Shown: positions 21,719 to 35,307 of the stretch, in pieces
How positions within the stretch are numbered: position 1 is the stretch's first letter
Layout of the letters: the number at the start of each line of letters is the position of its first letter
DNA from: Diprion similis
Lineage: Eukaryota > Arthropoda > Insecta > Hymenoptera > Diprionidae
Reading direction: 5' to 3'
Assembly: GCF_021155765.1 (NCBI RefSeq)
Contig: NC_060118.1
Location: 6,882,001-6,946,000 of the forward strand
DNA length: 64,000 nucleotides
The notes under the pieces: generated by a model
Seen by the model: only the letters and a program-made list of their open reading frames with translations
What the model was told of the DNA's origin: nothing
Databases searched by the model: none
Position numbers and translations under genes: made by a program

Positions 21719-24504
21719 CTGATCCTAATATGCACTTCGACGGAGGGTGAAGATTTTCCTAAGCGAAATGTCGACCGTTTAAAAAACGAAGACGCAGTAC
21801 AGGAAAGCGAACCTCCAGAGGGTTATTACGCTTTTGTAGAATCTCCCAATGCCGAACCGCCAAAAGTGAGACCGCCGCCTTACATGGACAGCGACGAAGA
21901 GTGCCAAGGTACGATAAACTGTGTTTTATATTTATAAACTCGGTTCTCTGACCGCGTTCAATAACCTTGGTAAGTATTTCGTTGCAAACGGGTACAATAA
22001 ATTTTAATTTTTCTTTATTTTTCATCTTGCAGACCCCGGAAAACAGGGCAAAGGCTTCGTCTCAGTTCATAACATCTGCGGGGATCTGAACAAAGGATAT
22101 ATACCGCGAAATCCGATGCGACAAAACGTTCTCGGCTCTTCGTACCCCTTGTAAGAAAACAATAACATCAATTGCATTATCATAGCAACTATAAGTATTA
22201 TTATTATTGTTTTTGTTCTGTTTCGTTGGATTCTAAAAACACTAAAACCTTCGATTTCGACATATCATGCATATGAAAGTGAATAACTGGATATTACAAA
22301 TAACTTCGCTGCAAGGAATTTTTCCTAGAGATTGTTTGAATAATTAGCTTACTGTTACAACTCGATATTCTGCGTGACATATGTTCACTCTTTTGCTTTT
22401 CTCCACAAGCGATAAGACCTTATTACAAAACACAGCTGAAAACAGTTAGTTCCTATAATCAGCTTTCATTCGTATTATTTATGTGCTTGTTTGTTATACT
22501 GAGTAAATTTGATCCGTTATAATGATGCCAAAGTTCTTGACACAAAAAAATAATCATTTAAAGTGTAATAACCGTTACGGTTTGCATTTATGAATCTGTT
22601 TAACACAGGTCATCGAACATATCGGTAAAGATTAATCGTTCGGTTTAATTAACAAGATTATGAAACATACAAAGTAATTCATAAACGATATACCATCGTG
22701 AAATTCACTGGTAACAAGTAGATTCGAGAACGTTGATTAAGTCTAGATAATTGCGGCTCACAGTTGCAGGAAAAAAAAAGAAAGGTGATTAACACCATGT
22801 AAAAACTATTTCAGTGAGCTGTTGCGAAATCACACCTTGAAGTTCTTGAGCAAAGCTTTACCGATCCTAAAAGCTGACAACTCACTACCAAAAGTGGCAA
22901 AAGTAGAACCATTCTCTCAAAATTCGTAAGTTTCTCAATCTTTATCTTTATAACTCGGACATAGTGTGATATGATTATATTATACAACATATTATTTAAC
23001 AATTTTTGTTCCATAAATTGATTTGCATTTGAAATTTTTTATTCCTGACTTTGCTACTGCACAGTGTCGACACAGATGAAAAACGTAGCATAACTAAAAG
23101 ATCAACAACAAACACAGACGCGACCGCAGCCGCGAAGGCAGCATCGGAAACCGTACCCGCATTGACGGAAAAAGATGCGACGAGAACTGGGAGAAAATTC
23201 TGTGAAAGTGGCGGTGGCGTGTAAGTATTCAAACGTAAACTTAAATAACAAATACGGTTTAAGAACGGTTGTAATAGCCTAAAGGAAATGGTCATAACGC
23301 CAAGTATGTTATGAAAAAATGCACAGAGTCTGCATGCTCTACAAGGCGATTCAGGGCGAGCCTCTAGCTTCGGCAGCTGCAGAGCGCAGAGATGATCCTC
23401 CGACACCGGAATATCGTCAGAGAACACCGCCGCAAGAAACGCCAGCTGAATACTCGGGCCCGCCGACTCCTTGTCCCGCAAAAGTCGAGTATGCCACACC
23501 GGTATTTGCCAAAAATTATCAAGGCGTTTGGCGTTACGTTGTGCAAATACCATACGAAGGATACTTTACCCAGACGATCGAAATCACCAGATGCATGTGA
23601 GTGAATAATTCGTAGCCATATGAGGTGAAGAAACATTGAGGGGGTATACCGTGTTGTTTCCTCATGACAACCCATAGGGATGCCTAATTATAGGGGCGAT
23701 TCATTCTTATAATTCCATGTTGTTTATCGGACAGGCAATCCAGATGCCACTACTTGGACGGCGGGTGTCTGTCATCCCCTAGGTGGACTAGCTTGTTGGT
23801 GGCGGAAATCTTTTATCCTGACACCTTTTTGGAGGAAAATCAAAACACCAGATGGCCAGGTCCCAGAGAACCCGTTGCTGGATCCCCGCCGCCGGTTCAC
23901 GATTTCCAGAATTATCAACAGTACTTGCAGAAACGCGCGGGCGAAAGTGAGGCCAGAAGCAGCAGTGGGTCTCAGTTCCAACAACAGCAACAACAGCATT
24001 GCGATGGCGTTGATGAGATGGGATGCTTCCAGGTACGTACATGCGCACTCATATTCAAGTGCATAATTTCTCTCAATATTGAGATTTCAATTGTAAAGTG
24101 GCCGCCATATTGGTTCCATTCGAGACCCACCTCGCAACTTCAGCCTTCGCGTTCTGTTCGCTCATTTCTTGAGAGCAAAAATTAGTGTCCTTTATCGGTT
24201 CTCTATCGCCTGCACGGCTATAGAATATCCAGATTTTTAAATTTTATGCAGTTAAAAGATCACAGCATACGAAAGTAATTTTCTCATCTTTGAATTCTCG
24301 ACGCCATGTTTGTCATGTCATCGAAAAACATAGTTGCCAAGTTCTTTCACTGACCTGCGATGCTAACGAAATGTCGTTGTACTTGCTTTTTCACAGGTAC
24401 GGCTGTACTACGACTGGTTCCTTGTACCAGGAAGTTGCAAGTGCTGGCGACCGGATTATTTCAACCGTTACGTTCGCCGGGGTAGTTCGAGTCCCGATTT
24501 GTGA
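21719..24504 (+). CDS. spz4: Spaetzle-family cystine-knot ligand (probably Spaetzle 4), first exon missing
   Basis: Spaetzle proteins are secreted, proteolytically activated dimers that signal through Toll-type receptors. Seven exons read in one frame: 21719-21908, 22033-22150, 22815-22925, 23065-23220, 23327-23596, 23735-24032, 24397-24504 (416 codons). The first begins LILICTS, the tail of a signal peptide, so the ATG exon lies upstream and was not found. A basic stretch (RSITKR, exon 4) could serve as a processing site. The knot domain runs from CESGGGVVC to the C terminus: TRCMQSRC, DGGCLSSPRW, HCDG, MGCFQVRLYYDWFLVPGSCKCWRPDYF, i.e. nine cysteines. A disordered insert with polyQ (about 23850-23999) interrupts the knot. 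The RLYYDWF...CKCW ending and SPRW segment are what I recall from Spaetzle 4 rather than Spaetzle 1 or 5; the subtype is the less certain part. Confidence 0.82.
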
Positions 24505-26431
24505 TGAGAGAAAAGAAAAACTTGTGTTTACTCACAAACACGTTATGTATAGTATGACCTCAGATACGAGCGCGAGAAACGAATAGCAGGACATTGAAGT
24601 AGTGTTTTAAAATTTGATTTACAAACGACTGACATGATCATTATAAGTAAGCAAAAAGAAAAAGTTTTCAAAAGAATGTCCTACTATAAACGGCATACCG
24701 TATGTATGTACTAACCAGGTCTAACCCAGTCTGCACATATTAAACTATTAGTTACGTTAGTGTTAATAATTATTATAGAACTAGAATGTATAAGGCTAGA
24801 ACCGCTAAGTCCAAATCTCAGACCGTTAACATTCGTTTTTTTAGATACGTATACCAGCGAACTCAGTATTGAATTCTAAATATTGTAACGTAAGACAAAA
24901 ACTATCCTGAATATTATTCGAATAATGTGCTCACTGGATACATTATCATTTTATTTATTGTATGTATTTGAAGATGATCAAAACGTATATGTACAACGTA
25001 ATTTACTTTCTTCTATCTATACAGTTATACCACTTAAATGTTGCGCCTTGAGAATAATACTGTAATATTTACATTGATCAAAATTTCATTTTCATTTTAT
25101 TCAAACGATAATTTTTTACCATAGATAATTCTTGATCAAAATATTCTAAATAGAGATACAATGATTTTCAGATCAGTAAACTACTGGCATTTATTCAAGC
25201 CTGTATTTAATCATATCCTGTAATAACTTGAAAAAGTGAAATTTTGTCAGCTTACAGTATAGTTTTAACGGTGTGGTATATGTGTATCGATAACTCTACT
25301 ACGCATCTGTGTTGATTAAGTCTATGTTTAAAAATGGATCGAATATTAAACGTGATGAAAAGCGAAATGAATAAAATACCGATTATTAAAACTAATTTTC
25401 TATCATTGCGCGTACGACACCAATCATTAATATTCTTCAGATATAACCTCGTAGACAGGGGTTTTTTGAAAATTCAGATATTTTAAAACAACATTCCATC
25501 AGATAGATTCTTGTTTATTCGTATTATTTAATCAGAAAAGACTCGCCTGGCCCATATAAAATCCGGATCGTTACGTGTTTAACGTAATTCAGTAAATATA
25601 TTTTCATAATGGGTATGCGAAAATTTACTTATGTAACTTCTCGTTCGTAAACTGATAACAGTTCCCTGATATAAAAATATAATGAGCATATATGTACGTA
25701 AACCTATGAAATTTTCTTTCTTTTATCAATTTTTGCAAACTGTATACTGCAATTAGCAATGGTTAGTTAAATTCAGCAAATTTTCGTATTTCAATGAGAA
25801 TCGGTAACACACCAGTGTCCTTTCACTGGCTATACTTGGCACGCACTGGGTGTGATTTTATTAGAATTCCTAGTGCACAGGTACAGCCACTGAAAGAGAC
25901 GATTAGCCTGAACAAGTTCAACAGAAAACGCTAGAATTAAAAATTTAAAGTAGATATGTCTATATACTTTAATTAATTCATTACTTAGAAAAAAAAGTCA
26001 GAAAAAAAAGTCAGTAAAAAATGAAAATGGTAAAAGAAATAAGAAAATTTGGTAAATTTGTTTCTTTCCGCAAAACAAGTTTAACGATCTACAATTTATA
26101 TTTACATTTAAAAAAAATATAATGCAACAAGTCTTCATACTGAGCAAACACTGAATCGACGTACATAAAAAAAACGTCAACATAAATTAGCCCTGATGTA
26201 TTCGCAGTCTTTTACGAAACAGTAAAATTATTCAGCTTCTTCGCGCTTTTGTTATGTCATACATTCTGTTACGGGTAAAAGAAAGAAGATTCGTTAGTCA
26301 AAATCACGTTCCTCCGTTTTCATTTCAAGGTAGCGAAGTGATTTTAAAAGGTTTACTTGAACGAATTAATCCAGACATTTTCTTGTGAAAAAATTGCCGC
26401 AGTTTTACTTTTGTCTGTTTTCTTTACAAGT
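24505..26431. other. 3' UTR of spaetzle gene and intergenic DNA
   Basis: AT-rich with no coding signal. A candidate AATAAA for the spaetzle transcript is at 25370-25375. The rest should contain the 3' UTR of WDR43 on the minus strand. Confidence 0.45.
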
Positions 26432-29400
26432 TCAACTAGACATTGAAATATCGTCACTGTCCTCACCAACATCTTCATCGTCACTCTCGTCATTGTCGTC
26501 TTCGTCATTGTCACCTGGTTGATTATGGGTTTCATCAGCTTCTTGGTTTGCCTCCTGGTCAGAAGCTTCTTCCCAAATATCATCCGATTCACTTCCAGTT
26601 GCCAGTTCCTCTACCTCAGTGTCGTCATCTGAAGAATCTGTTGTAATAAAAATTTGACCTCTAATGTAACATAACAAATGAGTGAGGTATTGTTTGTAAA
26701 ACAAAAAAAATATTCACGCGTTGATAATGCAATTTCAATGATCATTCATCCGACATATCATAATCGACAAAACAAACCTGGCTCTTGATAAACAAGGAGA
26801 CTCTCCTCGTTGATTCTTTCCCGTTTTTCAGCTGCTTGTGTGATTTGACCAGTAACAAGAGCAACGCGCCCTTTGAGCCTGCACAATTGTGGCAACAGGC
26901 TCAATTTTGCATCCACAGTACCTAGAATGGGTCCCAATAAGTCACCAATGTCTGGATAGGATAACAGATGCCCCGCAAAATGCTGAACCAACATTTTGAG
27001 CCAGGTAATGGCTATTTTGGTCCTAAAACAACGAGCAGTGAGCATTACAAAAGACATTACTGAACGTAGTGTCCAAAACAACGTAAAATAAAATTTAAAC
27101 GCACGTGTATGCTTTCCCTTGCATTAAGATGGTCAGCTCCTTGAGCAATGGAGCAATCGTCTCAACTGGTAGCCTCGATACCGTGTTTTTAATCAAAGTT
27201 TCATCTCGCCTCATCAACACGTCGCGAAGTATAGTTTTGTCTTTGCTATGTAAACCTTGCATGAGTAGTTGTGCCATATTGGTAGCTTTTGTAGGTGCTT
27301 CGCCCGGTGTGTTAGCTGCTGTTTTTAAACTGAGATTTTCTAATCTAACTTCCATTGGTAGTTGTGAACCTGCTGCATTCGATCGACTCCTTTTCACTAT
27401 CGGAGTGGCTGTTCCTAAAAAAGGATAAACAATTAAAAGTAAAGTAGCCGTAATGCAGACAGTCCAGTCATTTTCAATCTTGAAGGAATGATGCGAGCGA
27501 TTTGTTCATATTTGAAAAAAAAAATAATTAATCACAAAAGTGCAGAAAGCAATTTTTTCTTTTACTAAAAAACCGTAGGAAGGGGACGAGTGATGATAAT
27601 TCTTTTGTTGTTATGTTATTTTTTTACACATAGATCAAAATATTACCTGTGGTTAAATATTGGACCTCTCCGTCGACTTCCGTAGGTTTAATTTTGGAAA
27701 CTGCGAGATCATTTCTTTCCTTCGATATCTTTGCACCGAGCCTCATAAGACATTGTACTTTCTCTGAAAAATCAGGCGTAACTTTTTCGAAAGATACATT
27801 GAGGTATGAACCATATGCCAAAAGCAGCTGCGAGTCTTCCGTCAGTTTAGCAGTTAAAATTTGAATTTGTTGAACAGTTTCTTTCTGACCACGAGTTGAA
27901 TTGACAACAATTTCAAGTGTCGGTTTAAGAGGCTTGGAACCTCGCCCGTTTGGTTGATGCTTGAATAAATGGGCTTTACCAGACCTTGTCACTGCCAATA
28001 CCTCGACTTGTGAATCTGCGACAACCTGCGCCGTTACCGAAGTGGCCTCATCCTGCATCACTAATATGGCCACGGAGTTCCTGTCCTTATTTTCCTGCAT
28101 TTGAATAGTAAAATATAAGGGTCAAGTAACCAAAAACCTCCTTGTACTAGAGAAGTAAAATAAATATTGTGCAATTTCATACTAAGTAAAGATGAAAAAT
28201 CCAATATCTGTGACAAATTTACCTTATTTAATGACCAAATGTTTAATTGTCTATCGCCGCTGGCTCCACTGATAAGGTAGATACTTTTGCCATTCATTTT
28301 TATAGGGTTCAGAGAAGTTACATAGCTGGTGTGTCCCGTAAAGCTCGTAATGACACGCTGGGTCGATAAATCCCACCACTTGATAGTTTTTCCAGCTGAG
28401 ATGATGGAATTTTCACCATGAACAATGGCGATAGCCGTGACTTTTTCTTTACCAGACTTAAACTTGGCCTTGACGCAATCGTCCTGGATATTCCAGTGGA
28501 TAATCATCTTGTCTTCGGCAGCTGTGAATAAACCGCTGCAATCCGACCAGTCGATTGCTGTTATTACTCCCGTGTGGCCCACCTCCAATTGTTTACTAAC
28601 TGCGGCAGCCGCCACGTCGTAGAGAATGACATTCCCGTTGACCGAACCCATCGCAACCATTCCTATGCTCTCCGGCTCCTCGGTTACAGATTTTCTCTTT
28701 CGCTTCTTCCATGGCGAAACCTAACAGATATGTTCCTATACCACAGAGCACAGATTCCGTCTCTCTCAAATTGGAAGTAAATGAAGAAAAATGGTGACTT
28801 TGAATTAATAAAGCCAATAACTTCTCTTAATTTTGAAATCACAACATTGAAAACTTATTGTGAATTCAGATATATTCCAGATATTCAAAGTTTCAAAATT
28901 TCACAGATTATCTATAATTTGGTCAAAACTTCTTCATATACACAAACTCAAAAATTCCAAAACAAAGATGCTGTTCAACCGCCAGATTTGTAACAAACCA
29001 ATAAGGAAGTGTTTTTGCTCTTTAGCATAGTGTCAGACACGTTATACATAATTCTTAAGTAAGTTACAAAACAATCTTCAAATGAATACAACAATACTAT
29101 CGCAATTTATGAAAGGCCACATTGAATCGATTGTATAGATCGCAATGGATAAGCGATAGTTCGAGTATCTACAGTCTAAATGAGACAAATTTGATTGCAG
29201 AATAATGGTGAAACATGAGGTAGTCAAGATGTAGGAAATTGTTTTCATAAATTGATAAAGAAAAATGTCGAAGGTAAGGAAGAATGCCCGGTTGTGTAAA
29301 ACTGAAGCTAGCAACCAATGTCAGCCACCAAACATGTTAAACTTTTTCAAAATAGAAAAAAGCAGTTCATTTTTATCCATATAATTCTGTAACAGTATCA

Positions 29401-29886
29401 GGGGTTCAAGGTATTTCACTAAATTTTAATTTTCAGACTTTACTACTTCATTCGAATGAAATATTAGAACGTTTGGCTGCTAGCTATAGTCTCGTCTCGG
29501 TTGTTTGACATAACCTATACCGGCTATTGGAGTGAATATGTGTAATATTTCTGGGGATGAGCGAGCAAGTTGGGTTTATTCCACTTGAAAACGTGGGCGT
29601 AATTAGGATCGATGTCACAGTATTTACAGTAAATTGATTGAAGAGTTAATTAATAAAATAGGCAAAGTTATATAACGCGCACATGGCATACCGAGTTGGA
29701 GGTTGATTGACGGGTAACGGAGATCCACGCTAGGACACTGCAGGGCGATGACAGATGTAAATTTGGTGTGTATTCCTGTTTCAATCTGCTTGTAGCTGTC
29801 TCCCAGATCTTCAATTTACCGTCGCTACCACAATGTGCTAAATATTTTCCGTCATGAGAAAAAGCGGAGCAACTTGTACCCGCCAT
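26432..29886 (-). CDS. Wdr43: WDR43 / UTP5, small-subunit processome protein (633 aa)
   Basis: WDR43 is the metazoan orthologue of yeast Utp5, part of the t-UTP complex needed for rDNA transcription and early 18S rRNA processing in the nucleolus. Exons in coding order: 29692-29886, 28223-28720, 27647-28094, 27105-27414, 26778-27022, 26432-26637 (1902 nt, all GT-AG). WD40 blades fill roughly residues 1-330 (GSDGKLKIWET, ITAIDWSD, IIHWN, KWWDLS, QLNIWSLNK). The Utp12 domain lies at about 440-560 (LPVETIAPLLKELTILMQGK, ITWLKMLVQHFAGHLL). The C terminus is an acidic tail rich in Ser, Asp and Glu (SSDDDTEVEE ... DSDDISMSS), usual for nucleolar proteins. The ATG at 29886 starts directly with the first blade, as in the human protein. 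Confidence 0.93.
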
Positions 29887-31591
29887 CTTTCAATATTCTG
29901 CTATGTTTATCACATGTAGTATTTCAAGGGAATGAATACGAACGACCGTTTGCTCAACTGTAAGAAAACGAATTTCTCGGTGGTTCGCGGTACTTGTGTT
30001 TCCTTTATTACACCCGCCGCATGTTACATGCGGTATACTTTCTCTAATCGCTTCCCCGTAGCACCTGACACGAGTGTTCGATTAGCAGCTTTTTGAACGG
30101 TACAACACCCACATAACCTCCAAATCTCGGATCATGCCGCGTTATTGCTGTACGGGAAGTATTTAGAGCACGTTGAATTCACAACTTATAGATTGAATCC
30201 CTCACAGCATATACTATTGGAGGTAGATTTGCGTGCTGAAAGTGTAGCAGCGGAGTGAGAGAGAGGTACATGGTGGTTATAATGTGTCCCTCTCGCTCTA
30301 CATCTGATTGGCCGACACGTTTCCTCCCAGCCAATAATATGCAGAGTGAGAGAGACGGAGCGACCCTAATATATGTACTTTCTCTCTCATCATTTTAGTA
30401 GAGATCAGCATGAAATGGAGATCAGTGTTAAAACGTTTCTATGCACGTGGCGCCCTCTGGTTCTTTTAAGTAACGTGCAGTATTTCAAGGAAGAGTTTCA
30501 TTATTTAAAGACGGTTAACTAAGCCAGTCATGCATGCGAGCATTGAGGTCTTACCTCCATACGTATAATTTTGACGTAACACAGTAAAACCCGCTAAAGT
30601 AAACGTCTTTAGTAGCTCCAATCAACGCCCACATAACATGAATGTTCTCCTTCGCGCCGATAAAGAAGCTACCGGATCGCTAACACGACTTCTTGTGATC
30701 CCAGGCTCAGTTACCGGCAGAGCACTGGTCACGAAAATCAGTCCAAGGGTAACTGGCTTTAAATTCTACTGTCACATCCTTCGTAATTTTTCAAATCCGT
30801 CCGCGGGTTACGGGACCGGTGTTCGAACGAACTGGACAAACGTAAAATGATTCAAATTGATTTCCGTAGGGTGCGGCAGGCGCAAGACGATAACTGTGTT
30901 GGTCTTCTGGTTGGTACGACAGCGCGCTTGCACTGTAGACACTGGTAGACACGGCATTTGCATAGACGAATATTTAATCAATCATCTTGAAGTGGCCCAG
31001 AATCCGATGCGCGTATTAATTCGAGCGTAAAAGACCCGAGTCAAGCCATTCAAACGGCGCGCATGAATGGTCGGCGTTAATATTTCTTTTTAAACTAGCT
31101 GGTGCGTGCAGTTGAATGAAACGAGGAATCACGGACCGTGAACCATTCTTTCTGTCAGCTGTCAAATGATCATGTAATTATTACCGTTTCACTGCATTTG
31201 AGCACAGGACGCGATTCACCAACGTAATTTTAGGTAAAATTGCCTTCCTCTATTTAAGGATTGTCACCTAAGGATTAATTGATTGACATCAAGGCTGAAT
31301 AATTTTCACCCTATCATGCGTTTTCGAATTATCCTCAGCTGAATACTTGCTGCGTTCGTCGAATCATTCAGCCTAAAGTAAATACGTAGGTACAGTATTC
31401 AATTGTGACAAGCCACAAAAACAACAATTAATAACAAATTGCATTACCATTGATTCAGTTTCTTTTCTCATTGAAACAAATTACAACTTATCAGCATGTC
31501 ATTCAGGACCTCGATATTGTTTGAAACATTATCATCAACAATAAGTTTTCTCACTTCTTTTATTCTTGTTAAAATTTTCATCTCAGCAGCA
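29887..31591. promoter_or_regulatory. Divergent promoter region between WDR43 and Shc
   Basis: WDR43 (minus) and Shc (plus) are transcribed away from each other from this 1.7-kb stretch. It holds the 17-bp palindrome CCGCATGTTACATGCGG (30017-30033), 131 bp before the WDR43 ATG, and several GAGAG/CTCTC tracts (30250-30385) that would suit GAGA-factor-type binding or belong to a degenerate repeat. No TATA box stands out and no further gene is seen. 5' UTR exons of either gene may lie here. Confidence 0.4.
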
Positions 31592-34500
31592 ATGTCTAGC
31601 GGAGGTGGAGGAAGTTTCATAAGTAAGCCGGCGAGGGGCTGGTTACATTCGGATAACCAAGTCACCAAGGAAGGCATAACATATGCAGTCAGGGTATGGA
31701 TTCCACATTAATGATATTATCTGACATTGAATAGATAAGCTGTCTGTCCTCGGCAGCCTTGAATGTGTATCATGAAATATCGTTAGAATTATATAAATTT
31801 GTTTAACCAATAATTAGTTACAATTCTACTTGAATTTTATTACCATTCCTTTTACACAATATAAAACTTTGGTCCAATTTTACAGTACATCGGCTGTCTT
31901 GAGGTCTACACTTCAATGAAGAGTCTGGATTTTGAAACTAGATCCTGTGTTGCTAAGTGAGTTTTATCACTCTGCTTGTTTCCTGTACCACATGCCTCTG
32001 ACATGAATAATTCGAAAAGTTGAACACACTGTTTCTATGACACACGTATTGGATAACTGTGGTTCGGGCTGTTCGACATTCTTTAGTGGTGATTAATAGC
32101 ATTTAGCTTTGCTAGACCAATTTGTACACCTACTGAATTCTTTCTTAGTGATTAGTCATTTCTCGTAAAGTATCACAGGAGATTATTCCGCAAAGCTAAA
32201 TATTTATTCAGCATAAAATTTTTTATGCAGCTAGTCTAGTCACTGAAAATGCTAAATTTCTTGACTGTGAATTATTTCAACACTTTTTTTCTCAAAATGA
32301 AACACAATTGAAAAACCCAGCAAGAATTAATGATTGTGTCGATTAGGCGTGATACCATGTTAATATAGATTTGATATTACAGTTAAGGCCTTTGATAATT
32401 AAGTCTGTTAATTCTCTTTGCAGAGAATGTATAAACAGAGTCTGCGAAGCAGCTGGACTCAAATCAGCTGACAAGAAAAGACGAGTAAGTTAGCTGTGAT
32501 ATTTGGATATGGTCACTTGCCTGGAAAACCGTAAAAATCGGTTAAAAGTTTCATTTAGCTATATGAAAGTCATGGAAAATTCAGGAAATCAGAAGTACAC
32601 CTCAAATGATGTTTGACTCAATTAAGAATAAGTCGACAAAATTTAATTCCAATACAAGTATTACACGATATCGATTTTTTAAATTTTTTCGGTATGTTTT
32701 GAAAAGTTCTAAGGCAACTTGATAGTAAGCAAGAAAACAAAAAAAGTATAGTAATAAAATTAGAATTTTTATTATTTTTCAGGTCGATCGAAAGGTCTTG
32801 AAAGCAATTGCCGACAAACCACGGATGGAGCATGCTGGAGCAAATATAAATCTCATTATAAGTAGCTGCAGTTTGGCGTTAACTATGCTCGACACTGGTG
32901 CGATAGTTGCGAAGCATGATATGCCACGAATATCGTTTGCTTCTGGAGGCGACACGGTAGCTGTTAAAACCATTTTGTATATTGATTGTACTGGTCAAAG
33001 TTTGATATTTCGAATTGACGATATGTATTTCTAATCTTTATAGGACACATTGGATTTTGTTGCATATATAGCTAAGGACTTAAAAGACTGGCGAGCCTGC
33101 TACGTTTTGGAATGCGGTGGGGGGCTGGCACAGGATGTAATTGCAACAATTGGTCAAGCGTTTGAATTAAGATTCAAGGAATTTCTCACCAAACCATCGT
33201 TAGTACACTTTTTACATAAAAAATTATATCCCAAACCGCAAAATAATTCTTAAAAATTGCGTTTCAAGTAAATGAAATTTTTTCGCACAGCATTAATCTA
33301 CAACTACATTTGATTTAACACTATAGGGAAGCATTGGAATAGTACATCCAGAATTTTCCCAATTTGGAGATATAATATGATTTTAATATTAGAATATTAC
33401 AGTTACGTCAGAGGAAGGATGAAGATTAACACATTATACTTTCACTAGAGACATTGCAGTATTGGTATTTTTGTAGCATTTCCATATCTAAATTTAAAAA
33501 AAAATCTTTACATGACTTCTATTTATCAATTTGATAAAGTCTTAAAAGGATTTTATACACAATTTCTCTTTATAATATGTTATTGTTGTCAATAGTACTG
33601 CATTGACCAGCCCACGCGACGCTGATAGAGACTATTACAACGATCTACCTGGTAAAGTACCCCCAGACATTGGGCCGCCTCCAGTTCCTCCTCTACCAAT
33701 TAATGCATCAACATTACCGAACCTAAAACATCATTCAAATCACAATCACGGAGTAGCTGGTACCTCCCAATGCTCATCACTCACGGATACGCTATCAAGC
33801 AATCGTGGTAGACAAGTGCAACAGTGGCCAGGTATAAAAGATGAAATTCTTGTTCAATGTGCGGTGCAACAAGTCAGTTTACGTTCTCTTTCGTAACATC
33901 TGTTTCCATTTCTCTTCTTTCAGAAACTGGAAATTTAATAGACTTAAGCTCTGACACTGCCTCAGCAATATCATCGAGCAGTATTATCGTGGAACACAAT
34001 TACGTCAACGATACTGTTATAGCGGCAAATCGTGATACACGTAGAGAACAAAGAGACGCCTTTGACATGCGTTAGTACTTCAAATATCGTGTGTTTAAAG
34101 TGGTTTGTTTCATGTGATGGAACAGCAATGACTCATACAGTCTTTCGTTTCACAGAACCATTCAATACCGCCATTCCTGAAGTTAGTAAATTGAGCCCAC
34201 AATCGCAAAAGCAACAGTTAAAAAGAGAGATTTGGTTTCATGGAAGCATAAGTCGAGCAGAAGCTGAATCTATGCTTACCAAGGCAAGTACTCAACCAAT
34301 GTTTACCTTTAACTCATTCCTAATGTAGTTGTAGTATTATAATCGCAATAACTAGGTGAGTGACAAGTAACATGCGTTGCCAACAATGCGATAGGCGTGA
34401 TATACAATATAGTTCACAGGAGATCAGAAGATGATACTTAGGATTAAGATATTACTTTTAAATTAGGTTTAAATCCAATAATAGAACGGTGACAAATTCC

Positions 34501-35307
34501 GACCATGAAATCAAATGATTGTGGAAAGTACAATACACCATTAACTCATGTATTTAAAATTTTTTAAATGGTCTTTTATACAGGGGTGTCTAATTTCACT
34601 ATGTTCTCCAACTTTCACGAACGATTACGTTAAAAAAACGAACTTGAAACACAATATTTCCAAAAACGAAACAATTTCTCAATTTCAGAATTCACAATAC
34701 AACTACGTCAAAATCATTGCAGACCTTCCACTAATTTTCGGGTAAACAAAAATAATTGAGTTGCCTTTTCGGTTTAATATTACTTGTTTCTTCAAACTAA
34801 CTGTGTCAAAACTTTTTGCTGTACCAAGTTGGCTGAAAAAAAATTTTTAGTTTGAGTGATCGGAATTACTTACAGTGACCCCAGTTGCACACAGCCAAAG
34901 TCCTATAATTCTCAAAGTTACCGTTGAATCACTTGACGAAATTTGTCTTGATTTTTATTTAGGATGGAGATTTTTTAGTCAGAGAATCACAAGGCTCTCC
35001 AGGGCAGTATGTTCTCACAGGAATGAACGGCGGTACACCTAGACATTTGTTACTTATAGATCCCGAAGGCGTGGTGAGTACCCGCATTCTATCGAAGAAT
35101 GCATTTTCCTTCTCTTAAAGTTCTAGAGATCAATTTCTGGCAAATTAATTTTAGGTTCGCACTAAGGACAGAGTTTTCGATAGCGTAAGTCACTTGATAA
35201 ATGACCACTGTGACAATGCGCTTCCAATTATATCTGCCGACAGCACATTGGTACTTCGTTATCCCGTTCATCGACGTTTAGAACAAGCAAGCGAGGGGCG
35301 AAAATGA
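31592..35307 (+). CDS. Shc: Shc adaptor protein (PTB-CH1-SH2, 445 aa)
   Basis: Shc couples activated receptor tyrosine kinases to Grb2/Ras signalling. Ten exons: 31592-31693, 31886-31956, 32424-32484, 32783-32956, 33044-33198, 33596-33831, 33924-34070, 34156-34283, 34963-35073, 35155-35307 (1338 nt). The PTB domain (residues ~5-185) shows [37 protein letters not shown] and [20 protein letters not shown]. The CH1 linker keeps the Grb2-docking tyrosines as DYYNDLPGK and HNYVND. The SH2 domain (from [12 protein letters not shown]) includes FLVRES with the phosphotyrosine-binding Arg, then HLLLIDPEG and VRTKD. Intron 8 (34284-34962) uses a GC donor (AAG|GCAAGT). The ATG at 31592 matches the family start, but an in-frame ATG at 31496 would add 32 residues. 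Confidence 0.95.

Noticed and set aside
26443-26646. His/Arg/Cys-rich plus-strand frame
   Set aside because: It is the antisense shadow of the acidic Ser/Asp tail of WDR43.
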